DNA from: Gammaproteobacteria bacterium
Lineage (GTDB): Bacteria; Pseudomonadota; Gammaproteobacteria; UBA9339
Direction of reading: 5' to 3'
NCBI GenBank assembly: GCA_023480665.1
Contig: JAMCWR010000073.1
Span: 1-64,000, forward strand
Length of the DNA stretch: 64,000 nucleotides
Of this stretch, positions 37,519 to 46,050 are shown piece by piece. The translations under genes and the position numbers were made by a program. Below the pieces are notes generated by a model that saw nothing but the letters and a program-made list of their open reading frames with translations, was not told where the DNA came from and ran no database searches. The number at the start of each line of letters is the position of its first letter. Position 1 is the first letter of the stretch.

Positions 37519-38229
37519 CTAAATATCGTTATCTTCCCATAGGCACTTGCCTGATAGCTTTTTTATCTCTGCAAGACGTTTTGCATGTAAGGACAATTCT
37601 TCAGCTGAACTATTAACTATCAGGAGGTTTCTTTTTTTTGAGCGAATTTTTTTCACGCTCTTACTTTGTTCGGCGACCGCTTCACTTTCTTCAACTGCAA
37701 ATAAAGTGGTTTGCCCACCAGTTAAGCATAAATATACTCTCGCCAGGAGATGGGCATCGAGTAGGGCGCCGTGCAATTTGCGTTCACTGAGATCTATTTT
37801 AAAGCGTTTACATAGAGCATCTAAACTGTTTCTTTGGCCAGGGAACATTTTCCTGGCTATTTTTAATGTGTCGATTACTGTTACTAGGTCGGATAAAAGT
37901 TTGGCGGTTTTGTTCGCTCTCTGTATTTCGTAATTTAGAAAGCCGATATCAAATTCTGCATTGTGTGCAATTAGCTCGTCATTTCCAATGAAATGTAAAA
38001 AATCTGGAAGAATCTCTGAAAAAATTGGCTTATTGACTAAAAATTCATTAGTAATGCCATGCACAGAAAGAGCTTCGGCATCAACTTTGCGCTCTGGGTT
38101 TATATAGTATTGCAGGGTGTTGCCTGTAAATTGTCGGTCAATTAACTCAACGCAACCGATTTCAATAACGCGATGGCCTTCTTCAGTTTTTAAGCCGGTG
38201 GTTTCAGTGTCGAGAACAATTTGGCGCAT
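37519..38229 (-). CDS. dnaQ: DNA polymerase III epsilon subunit (proofreading exonuclease)
   Basis: A 236-residue DEDDh 3'-5' exonuclease. ExoI is VLDTETTGL, ExoII AHNAEFDIGFLN, and ExoIII HGALLDAHLLARVYL. The C-terminal tail, which binds the alpha subunit, follows a Lys-rich linker. It proofreads replication. It lies next to rnhA, the conserved dnaQ-rnhA pair of gammaproteobacteria, but here in the same direction rather than divergent. Confidence 0.94.
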   Translation of the reverse strand: MRQIVLDTETTGLKTEEGHRVIEIGCVELIDRQFTGNTLQYYINPERKVDAEALSVHGITNEFLVNKPIFSEILPDFLHFIGNDELIAHNAEFDIGFLNYEIQRANKTAKLLSDLVTVIDTLKIARKMFPGQRNSLDALCKRFKIDLSERKLHGALLDAHLLARVYLCLTGGQTTLFAVEESEAVAEQSKSVKKIRSKKRNLLIVNSSAEELSLHAKRLAEIKKLSGKCLWEDNDI

Positions 38230-38291
38230 AAAGTTATTGTAAATAAATTGTAAATAAGATTGTGAATCAAAACTTCCAACTTACCGCAGCA

Positions 38292-38744
38292 TCATTTTGC
38301 TAAATAATTATCAATCGCTTCCGTTGCTAGCTTATCAACAATTTCGTTTTCATGATGCCCGCTATGACCTTCCACCCAGTGCCAATTAATTTGGTGATGG
38401 TGCTGAATCAGTTTATCGAGTTGTTGCCAGAGGTCAAGATTTTTAACTGGTTTTTTGCCGGATGTTTTCCAATTCCTGTTTTTCCATTGCTCCATCCAAA
38501 CTGTTACTCCATTTCTTAGGTATTGTGAATCTGTGGTTAAGTCAATGTCACATGGTTCTTTTAATGCAGAAAGCGCTTTTATCGCTGCAGTTAGCTCCAT
38601 GCGATTGTTTGTAGTATCTGGCTCAGCGCCAGAAAGTTTTTTGCTATGTTCATTATAAAGCATTAGCACGCCCCAGCCACCTGGGCCAGGGTTTCCACGA
38701 CATGCCCCATCAGTAAAAATTGTTATATGTTTAAATTTTTTCAT
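38292..38744 (-). CDS. rnhA: Ribonuclease HI
   Basis: A 150-residue RNase H1 that cuts RNA in RNA-DNA hybrids. The catalytic acids are visible in IFTDGACRGNPGPGG, NRMELTAAI and TTDSQYL, with the final Asp in NEIVDKLA and the His in EGHSGHHENE. It overlaps the preceding methyltransferase gene by 4 bases (ATGA type), so it is translated after it. Confidence 0.96.
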   Translation of the reverse strand: MKKFKHITIFTDGACRGNPGPGGWGVLMLYNEHSKKLSGAEPDTTNNRMELTAAIKALSALKEPCDIDLTTDSQYLRNGVTVWMEQWKNRNWKTSGKKPVKNLDLWQQLDKLIQHHHQINWHWVEGHSGHHENEIVDKLATEAIDNYLAK

Positions 38745-39484
38745 GTTTGATTTCTAGATGTTGGTTTTGGAATGCTAGTTGCAACCTGAAGGTTGCGTTC
38801 TAATTTTTTCATTTTTAATAAAGTAGGTTCAGCGACACGTTTTTGTGCTAAAAACATATAGCTTGCCCCAAAATATGGCCAACAAATTTGACCAAGGCTT
38901 TCTAAAAATAAAAGCTTTTTTAAGCCTTGTTCATTTTCAATTGGCGGCCTAAAAAAGAAAGTTTCATAGTCCCCAGCATGAAATCCAGATCTTGTGAGTA
39001 GGCGCCGCATTTTCCATGGGCTAATAAATTGCCCATTCCAAGGTGGCTCTGCCTCTTTGATACAAATTCGTGATAGTTGCCAGAGGCTGTGAGGATTAAA
39101 CCCAAACACAATAATATAGCCGCCAGGGATGATTGTTTTATAAGTTTCTAGAAGTAGCTCTAGTGGGTTTGAAGAAAATTCCAAAATGTGAAAATAGATA
39201 ACTGCGTCAAGCGATTCTGGCAAGAAAGGCAATTCCGTATAATTTGCCTGAATAAAGTTTTGGTTTGTACAAGTAGATTTCTCTTTATCTAAAACAATTT
39301 TGGTATGGATTGGGCTTGAAGATAATAAATCGCTATCTAAGGTGTCGCCAATTTGCAGTAAATAATAACCGAATAAGCGTGGCAATATCTTATCAAGCCC
39401 CGCTCGTTCGGCTTTTAGTAGAGAGCGACCTAGCGGTTTTTGATACCAGAAACGCATTTTTTTCGTGTTTGAGTTTAGCATCAA
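38741..39484 (-). CDS. SAM-dependent methyltransferase, YafS-like
   Basis: A 247-residue putative class I methyltransferase. The region LPFLPESLDAVIYFHILEF, followed by GGYIIVFGFNPHSLW, matches the post-SAM motifs of YafS-type proteins. The usual glycine-rich motif I is replaced by LLQIGDTL, typical of this branch. Position just before rnhA-dnaQ and divergent from mltD matches the gloB-yafS-rnhA-dnaQ cluster of E. coli, without gloB. The substrate is unknown. Confidence 0.78.
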   Translation of the reverse strand: MMLNSNTKKMRFWYQKPLGRSLLKAERAGLDKILPRLFGYYLLQIGDTLDSDLLSSSPIHTKIVLDKEKSTCTNQNFIQANYTELPFLPESLDAVIYFHILEFSSNPLELLLETYKTIIPGGYIIVFGFNPHSLWQLSRICIKEAEPPWNGQFISPWKMRRLLTRSGFHAGDYETFFFRPPIENEQGLKKLLFLESLGQICWPYFGASYMFLAQKRVAEPTLLKMKKLERNLQVATSIPKPTSRNQT

Positions 39485-39559
39485 AACATATAAAAAAAAT
39501 TTTGTTAAAAATCAAATTATTGGAAAATAAACTTGACCAAAGCGTACCCTAACTTTAAC

Positions 39560-41200
39560 ATGCGACAAATGCAAAAGAACCGATTTTTTAAAATAACATT
39601 TATAATTGCGATATTAATTAATTTAGTCGCATGCTCAACTACAAGTATAAATGCTGTTTACAATAGTAGTAGTAATAGCCGTTATGATCAAGAAAATGAT
39701 TTACCGGCAAATTATCCAACCAAGTCACTTCCCGATGGCAATTTATGGAGCGACTTGCGCGGTAGTTTTGATTTGCCAGTTGACACTGATTCAAGAGCTA
39801 TCCAGGCGCAAATTAGATGGTTTCGGGCGCATCAAGGTTATTTGAATTATGTGATTGAGCGTGGCGCCCCATACATTTATTACATCCTTCAAGAAACCCA
39901 AAGACGACATTTACCGGCTGAATTAGTTTTACTCCCAATTATTGAAAGTGCCTATAATCCATTTTTGTATTCTAAGGCAGGCGCTACTGGGTTATGGCAG
40001 ATGATGCCGGGAACTGCTTCTGGATTTGGTTTAAAAATTAATTGGTGGTATGACGGGCGGCGTGACATTGTAGCTTCGACTAATGCAGCGCTGAAATATA
40101 TAACTTATTTACACTACTTTTTTAATAACGATTGGCTGTCTGCGATTGCTGCGTATAACGCTGGAGAAGGTAAGGTTCAGTCAGCGATACTACATAACCA
40201 ACGCAATAATTTGCCAACTGATTTTTGGTCGTTGCCGTTGCCTGAAGAAACTCGTGCTTATGTTCCAAAACTTTTAGCGTTGGCTGCAATCGTCAAAAAC
40301 CCTAGTCGTTATGGGGTTAATTTAATACCGGTAAATAATGGCCAGTATTTGGAAGAAATTGATGTTGGCTCACAGATTGATTTGAATCAAGCCGCAAAGC
40401 TAGCTGGCGTTGAGGTTAAAACCATGCGGATGCTAAATCCTGGTTTTCGGCGTTGGGCATCTGATCCAGATGGTCCTTATAAACTTTTGGTGCCGAAAGA
40501 TAATTTAGATACTTTTAAAAAAATGCTTGCCGAAACCCCGCCCGAGAAGAGAGTTAGTTGGCGAAAGCATATGGTTGGTAAAAAAGAGAGTCTGGTTTCG
40601 ATTGCAAAGAAATATCACATTGATATCTCAACCTTAAGAAAAATTAATGAACTAAAAAGCAACCATGTGCGCTATCAACAGGAGCTATTGATCCCGGCTT
40701 CATTGCATATTGAAGAAAACTCTGACACTGATACCGCTAAAATTGCTGAAGAAAGATTGCCTGGGCCAAGGCAGGTTGTGCATACGGTAAAACCTGGTGA
40801 AACAGTAAATTCTATTGCTAAAGAATATAATGTTAAGAGTAATGAAGTTGAATATTGGAATCAATTAAATGAGACTTCAGATGTTGTACCTGATGATGAG
40901 CTGGTGATTTGGCAAACAGGTGCTGGTGGCAAAAAAGTTGCAATTAAAGCTTTTGCTTATAGGGTCAAGCCCAAAGATACAATTTATAGTTTAGCAAAAC
41001 GTTTTCATACGAAGGTTGGCACCATTATGGTGATTAATGGAATGCAAAGAAAGTCTTTACGGGTAGGGCAGGTTTTGAAGATTCCCGGCAGAAGCAAAAA
41101 ATATTCTTCGCATTACAGAGCAAAAAGTAAAGCCCATAGTAAGACAAAAAAATATCACCAAGAGCGCAGCCACAAAAAAAGCCGAAAATCGCATCAGTAG
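39560..41200 (+). CDS. mltD: Membrane-bound lytic murein transglycosylase D
   Basis: A lipoprotein of about 546 residues that cleaves peptidoglycan glycan strands to form 1,6-anhydro ends. The signal ends with the lipobox INLVAC. The SLT catalytic domain (about 100-235) has LLPIIESAYNP (catalytic Glu), KAGATGLWQMMPGTA and AIAAYNAGEGKV. Three LysM domains follow, near 337-377, 407-450 and 467-510, then a Lys/Ser/His-rich tail. The ATG at 39560 gives a normal signal; an in-frame TTG at 39533 is less likely. Confidence 0.93.
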   Translation: MRQMQKNRFFKITFIIAILINLVACSTTSINAVYNSSSNSRYDQENDLPANYPTKSLPDGNLWSDLRGSFDLPVDTDSRAIQAQIRWFRAHQGYLNYVIERGAPYIYYILQETQRRHLPAELVLLPIIESAYNPFLYSKAGATGLWQMMPGTASGFGLKINWWYDGRRDIVASTNAALKYITYLHYFFNNDWLSAIAAYNAGEGKVQSAILHNQRNNLPTDFWSLPLPEETRAYVPKLLALAAIVKNPSRYGVNLIPVNNGQYLEEIDVGSQIDLNQAAKLAGVEVKTMRMLNPGFRRWASDPDGPYKLLVPKDNLDTFKKMLAETPPEKRVSWRKHMVGKKESLVSIAKKYHIDISTLRKINELKSNHVRYQQELLIPASLHIEENSDTDTAKIAEERLPGPRQVVHTVKPGETVNSIAKEYNVKSNEVEYWNQLNETSDVVPDDELVIWQTGAGGKKVAIKAFAYRVKPKDTIYSLAKRFHTKVGTIMVINGMQRKSLRVGQVLKIPGRSKKYSSHYRAKSKAHSKTKKYHQERSHKKSRKSHQ

Positions 41201-41206
41201 TGAAGT

Positions 41207-42586
41207 CTATATTTTTCGCCATTTAGTGCCTTGGCTTGAGTCTTCTAAGACAATACCAAGCGCAAGTAGTTCGTCGCGTAGCTTATCAGCCAATGCCCAA
41301 TCTTTATTTTTTCGGGCATCGTCACGTGCTTGAATTAAAGCGCTAATTTCGGGGCTTCCAATTTTTGTTCCTAAAAAATCATCTGGGCTTTTTTGTAAGA
41401 AGCCAAAAATCTCGCAAAGTTCTTTTAAGAGTGTTGCGTAATAAGCTGCATGAGACAATTGCTTTGTATCTTTGAGGCGATTAATTTCCCTGGCTATTTC
41501 AAACAAAACAGCGAGAGCTTCTGGTGTGTTAAAATCATCATTCATCGCACTGAGAAATTTTGTTTTAAAGTTGCGCGGATCTGAATTATCTTTAATACTG
41601 ACAGAAGGTAAATCTCGAATTGCAAAATACAATCTTTGTAGCGCAGCTTCAGCGCTTTCCATATTATCTGTTGCATAATTTACTGGGCTACGATAATGGC
41701 TTTGCAACATAAAATAACGAATAACTTCCGGGTCATATTTGGTTAATGCGTCTTTGATTGTGAAAAAATTCCCTAAAGATTTTGACATTTTTTCGTGATC
41801 AATTTGCACTAATCCAACATGCATCCAGTAATTTACAAATTTGCAGTTATTTGCTGCCTCTGATTGTGCTAATTCGTTTTGGTGATGTGGAAATTGGAGA
41901 TCAGCGCCGCCACCATGGATATCGAAATGCTCGCCTAAATAAAGTTTTGACATCACTGAGCATTCAATATGCCAGCCTGGTCGACCATTGCCCCAAGGTG
42001 ATTCCCAAGATGGTTCATTTGGTTTGGCAGCTTTCCAGAGCGCGAAATCCAGCGGATCAATTTTGTTATCGTTTATTTCTATACGCACTCCTGAGCGCAG
42101 ACTATCTATGTCTTGATGTGCTAAGTTCCCGTAATTTTTAAATTTATTAACACTATAATAAACATCGCCTTGCGTAGTGGTATATGCATACCCTAGTGAA
42201 ATTAAGGCTTGAATCATTTGAATTATTTCTGGGATATGTTCAGTGACGCGTGGCTCAAAGTCTGGTGGCGTTATTCCAAGTGCAGCCGTATCAGCATGCA
42301 TAGAATCAATATAGCGTTGCGTCAGCTGGTGATATTCTTCATGTAATTCTTGTGCGCGCCGGATAATTTTATCATCAATATCGGTGATATTTCGAACAAA
42401 AGTGACACTGAAGCCAAGAAAGCGCAGGTATTTAACGATCATGTCGAAACAAATAAAAGCTCGAGCATGACCGAGGTGGCAGTCGTCGTAAGAGGTTAAG
42501 CCACAAACATAAATACCAATTTTTTTTGGTGTTATTGGCTTAAAAAGCTCTTCCTGTTTAGTTAAAGTATTGTAGATCTGTAACAT
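41207..42586 (-). CDS. cysS: Cysteinyl-tRNA synthetase
   Basis: A 459-residue class I aminoacyl-tRNA synthetase. The HIGH-type motif appears in CHLGHARAF, the KMSKS loop as KMSKSLGNFF, and the zinc ligands in YVCGLT, WHIECSVMS and HGGGADLQFPHHQNE. Translation is placed at the ATG at 42586, which gives the standard MLQIYNTL start; the longer in-frame extension to 42739 has no family match and overlaps the divergent phosphoribosyltransferase gene. It converges with mltD. Confidence 0.96.
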   Translation of the reverse strand: MLQIYNTLTKQEELFKPITPKKIGIYVCGLTSYDDCHLGHARAFICFDMIVKYLRFLGFSVTFVRNITDIDDKIIRRAQELHEEYHQLTQRYIDSMHADTAALGITPPDFEPRVTEHIPEIIQMIQALISLGYAYTTTQGDVYYSVNKFKNYGNLAHQDIDSLRSGVRIEINDNKIDPLDFALWKAAKPNEPSWESPWGNGRPGWHIECSVMSKLYLGEHFDIHGGGADLQFPHHQNELAQSEAANNCKFVNYWMHVGLVQIDHEKMSKSLGNFFTIKDALTKYDPEVIRYFMLQSHYRSPVNYATDNMESAEAALQRLYFAIRDLPSVSIKDNSDPRNFKTKFLSAMNDDFNTPEALAVLFEIAREINRLKDTKQLSHAAYYATLLKELCEIFGFLQKSPDDFLGTKIGSPEISALIQARDDARKNKDWALADKLRDELLALGIVLEDSSQGTKWRKI

Positions 42587-42645
42587 TTGTGTAATGATTT
42601 GTTTTGATTTTTGAAAGTTAAATATTAAACAATAAAATAGCACAT

Positions 42646-43308
42646 ATGTCCAATTCCCAAGAAAAAATCTTTCGCGATAGGCAAGAGGCTGGTCAAAAAT
42701 TGGCAGAAGTCCTGCTACCATACAAACAGACCCATCCAATAATTTTAGGGTTACCGCGGGGCGGGGTGGTTTTAGCGTATGAAATCGCTAAGGCTCTATC
42801 TGCGCCGCTTGATGTGATTGTGGCGCAATAAATTGGGGCCCCAGGCCAACCTGAATATGCTATCGGTGCGATTGCGCCAAATGATATTGAAGTTTTGAAC
42901 CCGGAAGCAATACCGTATTTGGATATTAATAAAGATGAATTGGCGAACCTAATTAGGCTTGAAAAAATAGAGCTTTTGCGGCGGATAAAACTTTATCGGG
43001 GCGGCAGAGCTGAGCTTGACCTGAAAGATCGGGTAGTAATTGTGGTGGATGATGGCTTGGCAACTGGCCAAAGCGCCATTGCCGCTATCCGCTCAATTCG
43101 AAAACTTTGCCCAAAGAAAATTATTTTGGCGGTTGGGGTAGGGGCTATTGATTCTGTAGAGAGACTCAAAGAGGAGGCTGATCAAGTAGTTTGCATTGCA
43201 ACGCCCGAGCCATTTTATGCAGTTGGTATCTGGTATGAAGATTTTAAGCAAACATCAGACGCTGAGGTTATAGAATTATTACAAAAAAATCGCGCGGAAC
43301 TTAAATAA
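42646..43308 (+). pseudogene. Phosphoribosyltransferase broken by one in-frame stop
   Basis: A type I phosphoribosyltransferase domain protein of about 220 codons. It begins with FRDRQEAGQKLAEVL and LGLPRGGVVLAYEIA, and later has VVIVVDDGLATGQSAIAA (the PRPP-binding motif) and ATPEPFYAVGIWYEDF. A TAA at 42829-42831 interrupts it in the conserved segment that normally reads KIGAPG or KLGAPG; a single AAA to TAA change explains it. The frame is the same before and after the stop, with no other defect visible. It may be a recent pseudogene, a sequencing error, or be read through. Confidence 0.75.
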
Positions 43309-43327
43309 TAAATGCCGGAGAATTCTA

Positions 43328-44470
43328 ATGACTAATATCCCATTAAGCTTATATATTCATTTCCCATGGTGTTTAAGCAAATGCCCGTATTGTGATTTTA
43401 ATTCTTATCCAATTACCGATAATGAGACTATCGAACGTTACCTAACTGCCCTGAATAGAGATCTTGATCTTGATTTTGAAAAAGTTTCAGGGAGGAAATT
43501 AACTAGTGTTTTTATAGGTGGCGGCACCCCAAGCCTAATCCCGATTAATTTACTTGAAAAACTATATTCTAATATCAAAGAAAAATTTTTTATTACTGAA
43601 GCTACCGAAATTACCCTAGAAGCAAATCCAGGAACAATTGACAAAGAAAAATGTCTGGCGTTGCATCAGCTTGGTATTAATAGACTATCGATAGGAGTGC
43701 AAAGCTTCCAAGATAAAAGCCTGCAAAAAATTGGGAGAATTCATAATTCCTTACAGGCGAAAATTGCGATTGTAGCAGCGCTTTTAGCTGGTTTTAAAAA
43801 CATTAACCTTGATTTGATGCATGGCTTGCCAGAACAGACAAGCATTGATGCAATAGCAGACTTAAAAACAGCAATGAATTTTTTACCGCAGCAAATTTCT
43901 TGGTATGAGCTTACACTCGAACCAGAAACAAAATTTTCTCGTGAATCAGTTGAGCTCCCTAACCAAGAGATAAAATTTAAGATTTCTGAGATGGGTGAAA
44001 AAATCTTGGCCGCCGCTAATTATGAACATTATGAAGTTTCGGCATATGCTCGCCCTGGTTTTCAATGTAAACATAACCGTAACTATTGGCAATATGGCGA
44101 TTATTTAGGTATAGGCGCAGGCGCACACAGTAAAATTACAGAGATTAAAAATAATAAGCATGTCATCACAAGGTTTCATAAGCACAAAAATCCAGAAAAA
44201 TATCTTTTAGGTGAAACTGGTTTTATTGCCGAAAAAGAAATTATTGATTACGCCAAGATACCTTTTGAGTTTATGTTAAACGCACTGCGTCTTAATGAGC
44301 CAATATCAAATGAGCTTTTTACTGATCGCACTGGTTTAACCTTTGGCGATATTTCAGAGGTTTTATTAAAAGCCGAGGCTATGGGTCTACTCAAACAAAC
44401 CTCTCTAGGGGTCGAGACAACTATTTTAGGCAGAAAGTTTTTAAATAATTTGTTAGAATTGTTTTTATGA
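43328..44470 (+). CDS. hemW: Heme chaperone HemW (radical SAM)
   Basis: A 380-residue radical SAM protein. The Cys-x3-Cys-x2-Cys cluster motif is WCLSKCPYCDF, followed by FIGGGTPSLI, ITLEANPGTI and RLSIGVQSF. HemW-type proteins carry heme to respiratory enzymes; they were formerly annotated as oxygen-independent coproporphyrinogen oxidases. The true HemN enzyme has an extra N-terminal cysteine (CxxxCxxC-x-C) that is absent here. Its stop overlaps the next start (ATGA). Confidence 0.9.
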   Translation: MTNIPLSLYIHFPWCLSKCPYCDFNSYPITDNETIERYLTALNRDLDLDFEKVSGRKLTSVFIGGGTPSLIPINLLEKLYSNIKEKFFITEATEITLEANPGTIDKEKCLALHQLGINRLSIGVQSFQDKSLQKIGRIHNSLQAKIAIVAALLAGFKNINLDLMHGLPEQTSIDAIADLKTAMNFLPQQISWYELTLEPETKFSRESVELPNQEIKFKISEMGEKILAAANYEHYEVSAYARPGFQCKHNRNYWQYGDYLGIGAGAHSKITEIKNNKHVITRFHKHKNPEKYLLGETGFIAEKEIIDYAKIPFEFMLNALRLNEPISNELFTDRTGLTFGDISEVLLKAEAMGLLKQTSLGVETTILGRKFLNNLLELFL

Positions 44471-45141
44471 GTACAAAAAACATTACCCCAGAGCAAATAT
44501 TAGGTGTTATGGGAATTGAGGTTTGGCAAGATAAAGAAACAGCGACAGCAACTGAAACTGCTGCGCCAGCTAATCCTGCGACCAGTCCAGATTGGCAAAA
44601 ACTTGAGCAAACGGTTAAAAATTGCACTTTATGCGCACTTAGCAAATCTCGAACTCAAACAGTTTTTGGCGTTGGGAATAAAAAAGCAAAATTAATGTTT
44701 ATTGGCGAAGCGCCCGGGGCAAATGAAGATTTACAAGGGAAGCCTTTTGTTGGTCGGGCTGGGATGTTATTAAATGCGATGTTACAAGCAATTGGGTTAA
44801 ACCGCGATGAAGTTTATATTGCGAATATTTTAAAATGTCGGCCACCGAATAATCGCGATCCTGAGCCTTCAGAAGTTGAGCATTGTACGCCTTATCTTTT
44901 GCAGCAGATTGAGCTAATCAACCCAAAATTGATTGTTGCGGTTGGGCGAATTGCGGCGCAATTTTTATTAAATACTACGGAAGCTATGAGCAGATTGCGT
45001 GGCAGACAATATCACTATGGGCCGAAGCAAACCCCATTGCTAGTTACCTACCATCCGGCATATTTATTGCGTTCACCGCGGGAAAAAAGTAAGGCATACA
45101 TTGATTTTTTAGCAATTCAGAAAGCCTTGCAAGAGCTTTAA
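44467..45141 (+). CDS. Uracil-DNA glycosylase, family 4
   Basis: A 224-residue protein with an Fe-S type uracil-DNA glycosylase domain. Motif 1 is GEAPGANEDLQGKPF, motif 2 TYHPAYLLRSP. Cysteines in CTLCALSK, ILKCRPP and EHCTPYLL are placed to bind the 4Fe-4S cluster. The first 50 residues are a disordered Ala/Thr linker. It would excise uracil from DNA. The start overlaps the hemW stop by 4 bases, so the two are coupled. Confidence 0.9.
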   Translation: MSTKNITPEQILGVMGIEVWQDKETATATETAAPANPATSPDWQKLEQTVKNCTLCALSKSRTQTVFGVGNKKAKLMFIGEAPGANEDLQGKPFVGRAGMLLNAMLQAIGLNRDEVYIANILKCRPPNNRDPEPSEVEHCTPYLLQQIELINPKLIVAVGRIAAQFLLNTTEAMSRLRGRQYHYGPKQTPLLVTYHPAYLLRSPREKSKAYIDFLAIQKALQEL

Positions 45142-45827
45142 TCTGAAATTTTCTGAAACATCAAATCAAAAATTTGGTGGCCACGTTTTAAGCCGCGTTG
45201 CTCAAATTTAGTTAATGGCCTGTAGTTTGGGCGTAAAACAAATTGATTATTATCCGCTAAATTTACAAAGCTTGGTTGATTTTGCATAACCGCAAGAGTA
45301 TGCATAGCGTAATCCTCCCAATCAGTGGCTATGTGCAATATTCCTTGGGCTTTAAGCTTATGTTGAATAAGTTTTATAAAATTTTCGTTGATGATTCTAC
45401 GTTTAAAATGTCGACGCTTTGGCCATGGATCGGGAAAGAAAACCAAAATTTTCTCTAGAGAATTATCTGGAATGCATTTTTGTATTACCATATTCGCATC
45501 TTCAGCAAAAATCCGAATATTGCCTGTTGGCTCAACCCTAAGCTTTGCTAAAAGTGCAGCAACGCCAGGGCGGTAAACTTCAATACCGATAAAGTTCCAT
45601 TCAGGGTGGTTCTTTGCCATTTCATGCAGCGTTTCGCCAGTACCAAAACCAATTTCAAGCACAGTGGGTGCGTTGCGCCCAAATGTTTTTGAAAAGTCTA
45701 TCGTGCCAGATAGAGCCGCAAGGCCGTAAGTACCCCAAAGCTGATCAAAAGCATTTAAACGCGAGCCAGTGAGTCGCCTTTGCCGAGGCATGAAGGTTTT
45801 GATCTGAGGGTAAATTTTTTCGTTCAT
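45138..45827 (-). CDS. trmB: tRNA (guanine-N7-)-methyltransferase
   Basis: Methylates G46 of tRNA. The 229-residue protein has motif I VLEIGFGTGETL, the family signature VFFPDPWPKRRHFKRR, and the C-terminal TKFEQRGLKRGH stretch that contacts tRNA. The ATG at 45827 gives the usual MNEKIYPQI start; an in-frame upstream codon at 45869 lies in AT-rich sequence. It converges with the glycosylase gene, overlapping it by 4 bases. Confidence 0.93.
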   Translation of the reverse strand: MNEKIYPQIKTFMPRQRRLTGSRLNAFDQLWGTYGLAALSGTIDFSKTFGRNAPTVLEIGFGTGETLHEMAKNHPEWNFIGIEVYRPGVAALLAKLRVEPTGNIRIFAEDANMVIQKCIPDNSLEKILVFFPDPWPKRRHFKRRIINENFIKLIQHKLKAQGILHIATDWEDYAMHTLAVMQNQPSFVNLADNNQFVLRPNYRPLTKFEQRGLKRGHQIFDLMFQKISD

Positions 45828-45943
45828 AATAAGAGCTTTTTGCTTGCGAAATAATAATAACAAAAGCATAATAACGCAGGATAAAAATCCTGTTAACTAT
45901 ATGGTTTTTTATAACCAGTTGCAACTATATTAGAAATGTGAAC

Positions 45944-46017
45944 GCGGGTGTAGTTTAATGGCAGAACTGAAGCTTCCCAAGCTTTAGGCGTGGGTTCGAT
46001 TCCCATCACCCGCTCCA
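45944..46017 (+). tRNA. tRNA-Gly (anticodon CCC)
   Basis: GCGGGTG pairs with CACCCGC as the acceptor stem, and an encoded CCA end follows T at 46014. The anticodon loop TTCCCAA lies between GAAGC and GCTTT. TTCGATT forms the T loop. It closely resembles E. coli tRNA-Gly(CCC). Confidence 0.95.
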
Positions 46018-46050
46018 TTTTTTAATTTAAATTAAATTAAGAGAAAAACA

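Noticed and set aside
42587-42739. A 51-residue N-terminal extension of cysS
   Set aside because: It has no family match, overlaps the divergent gene and would displace the standard start.
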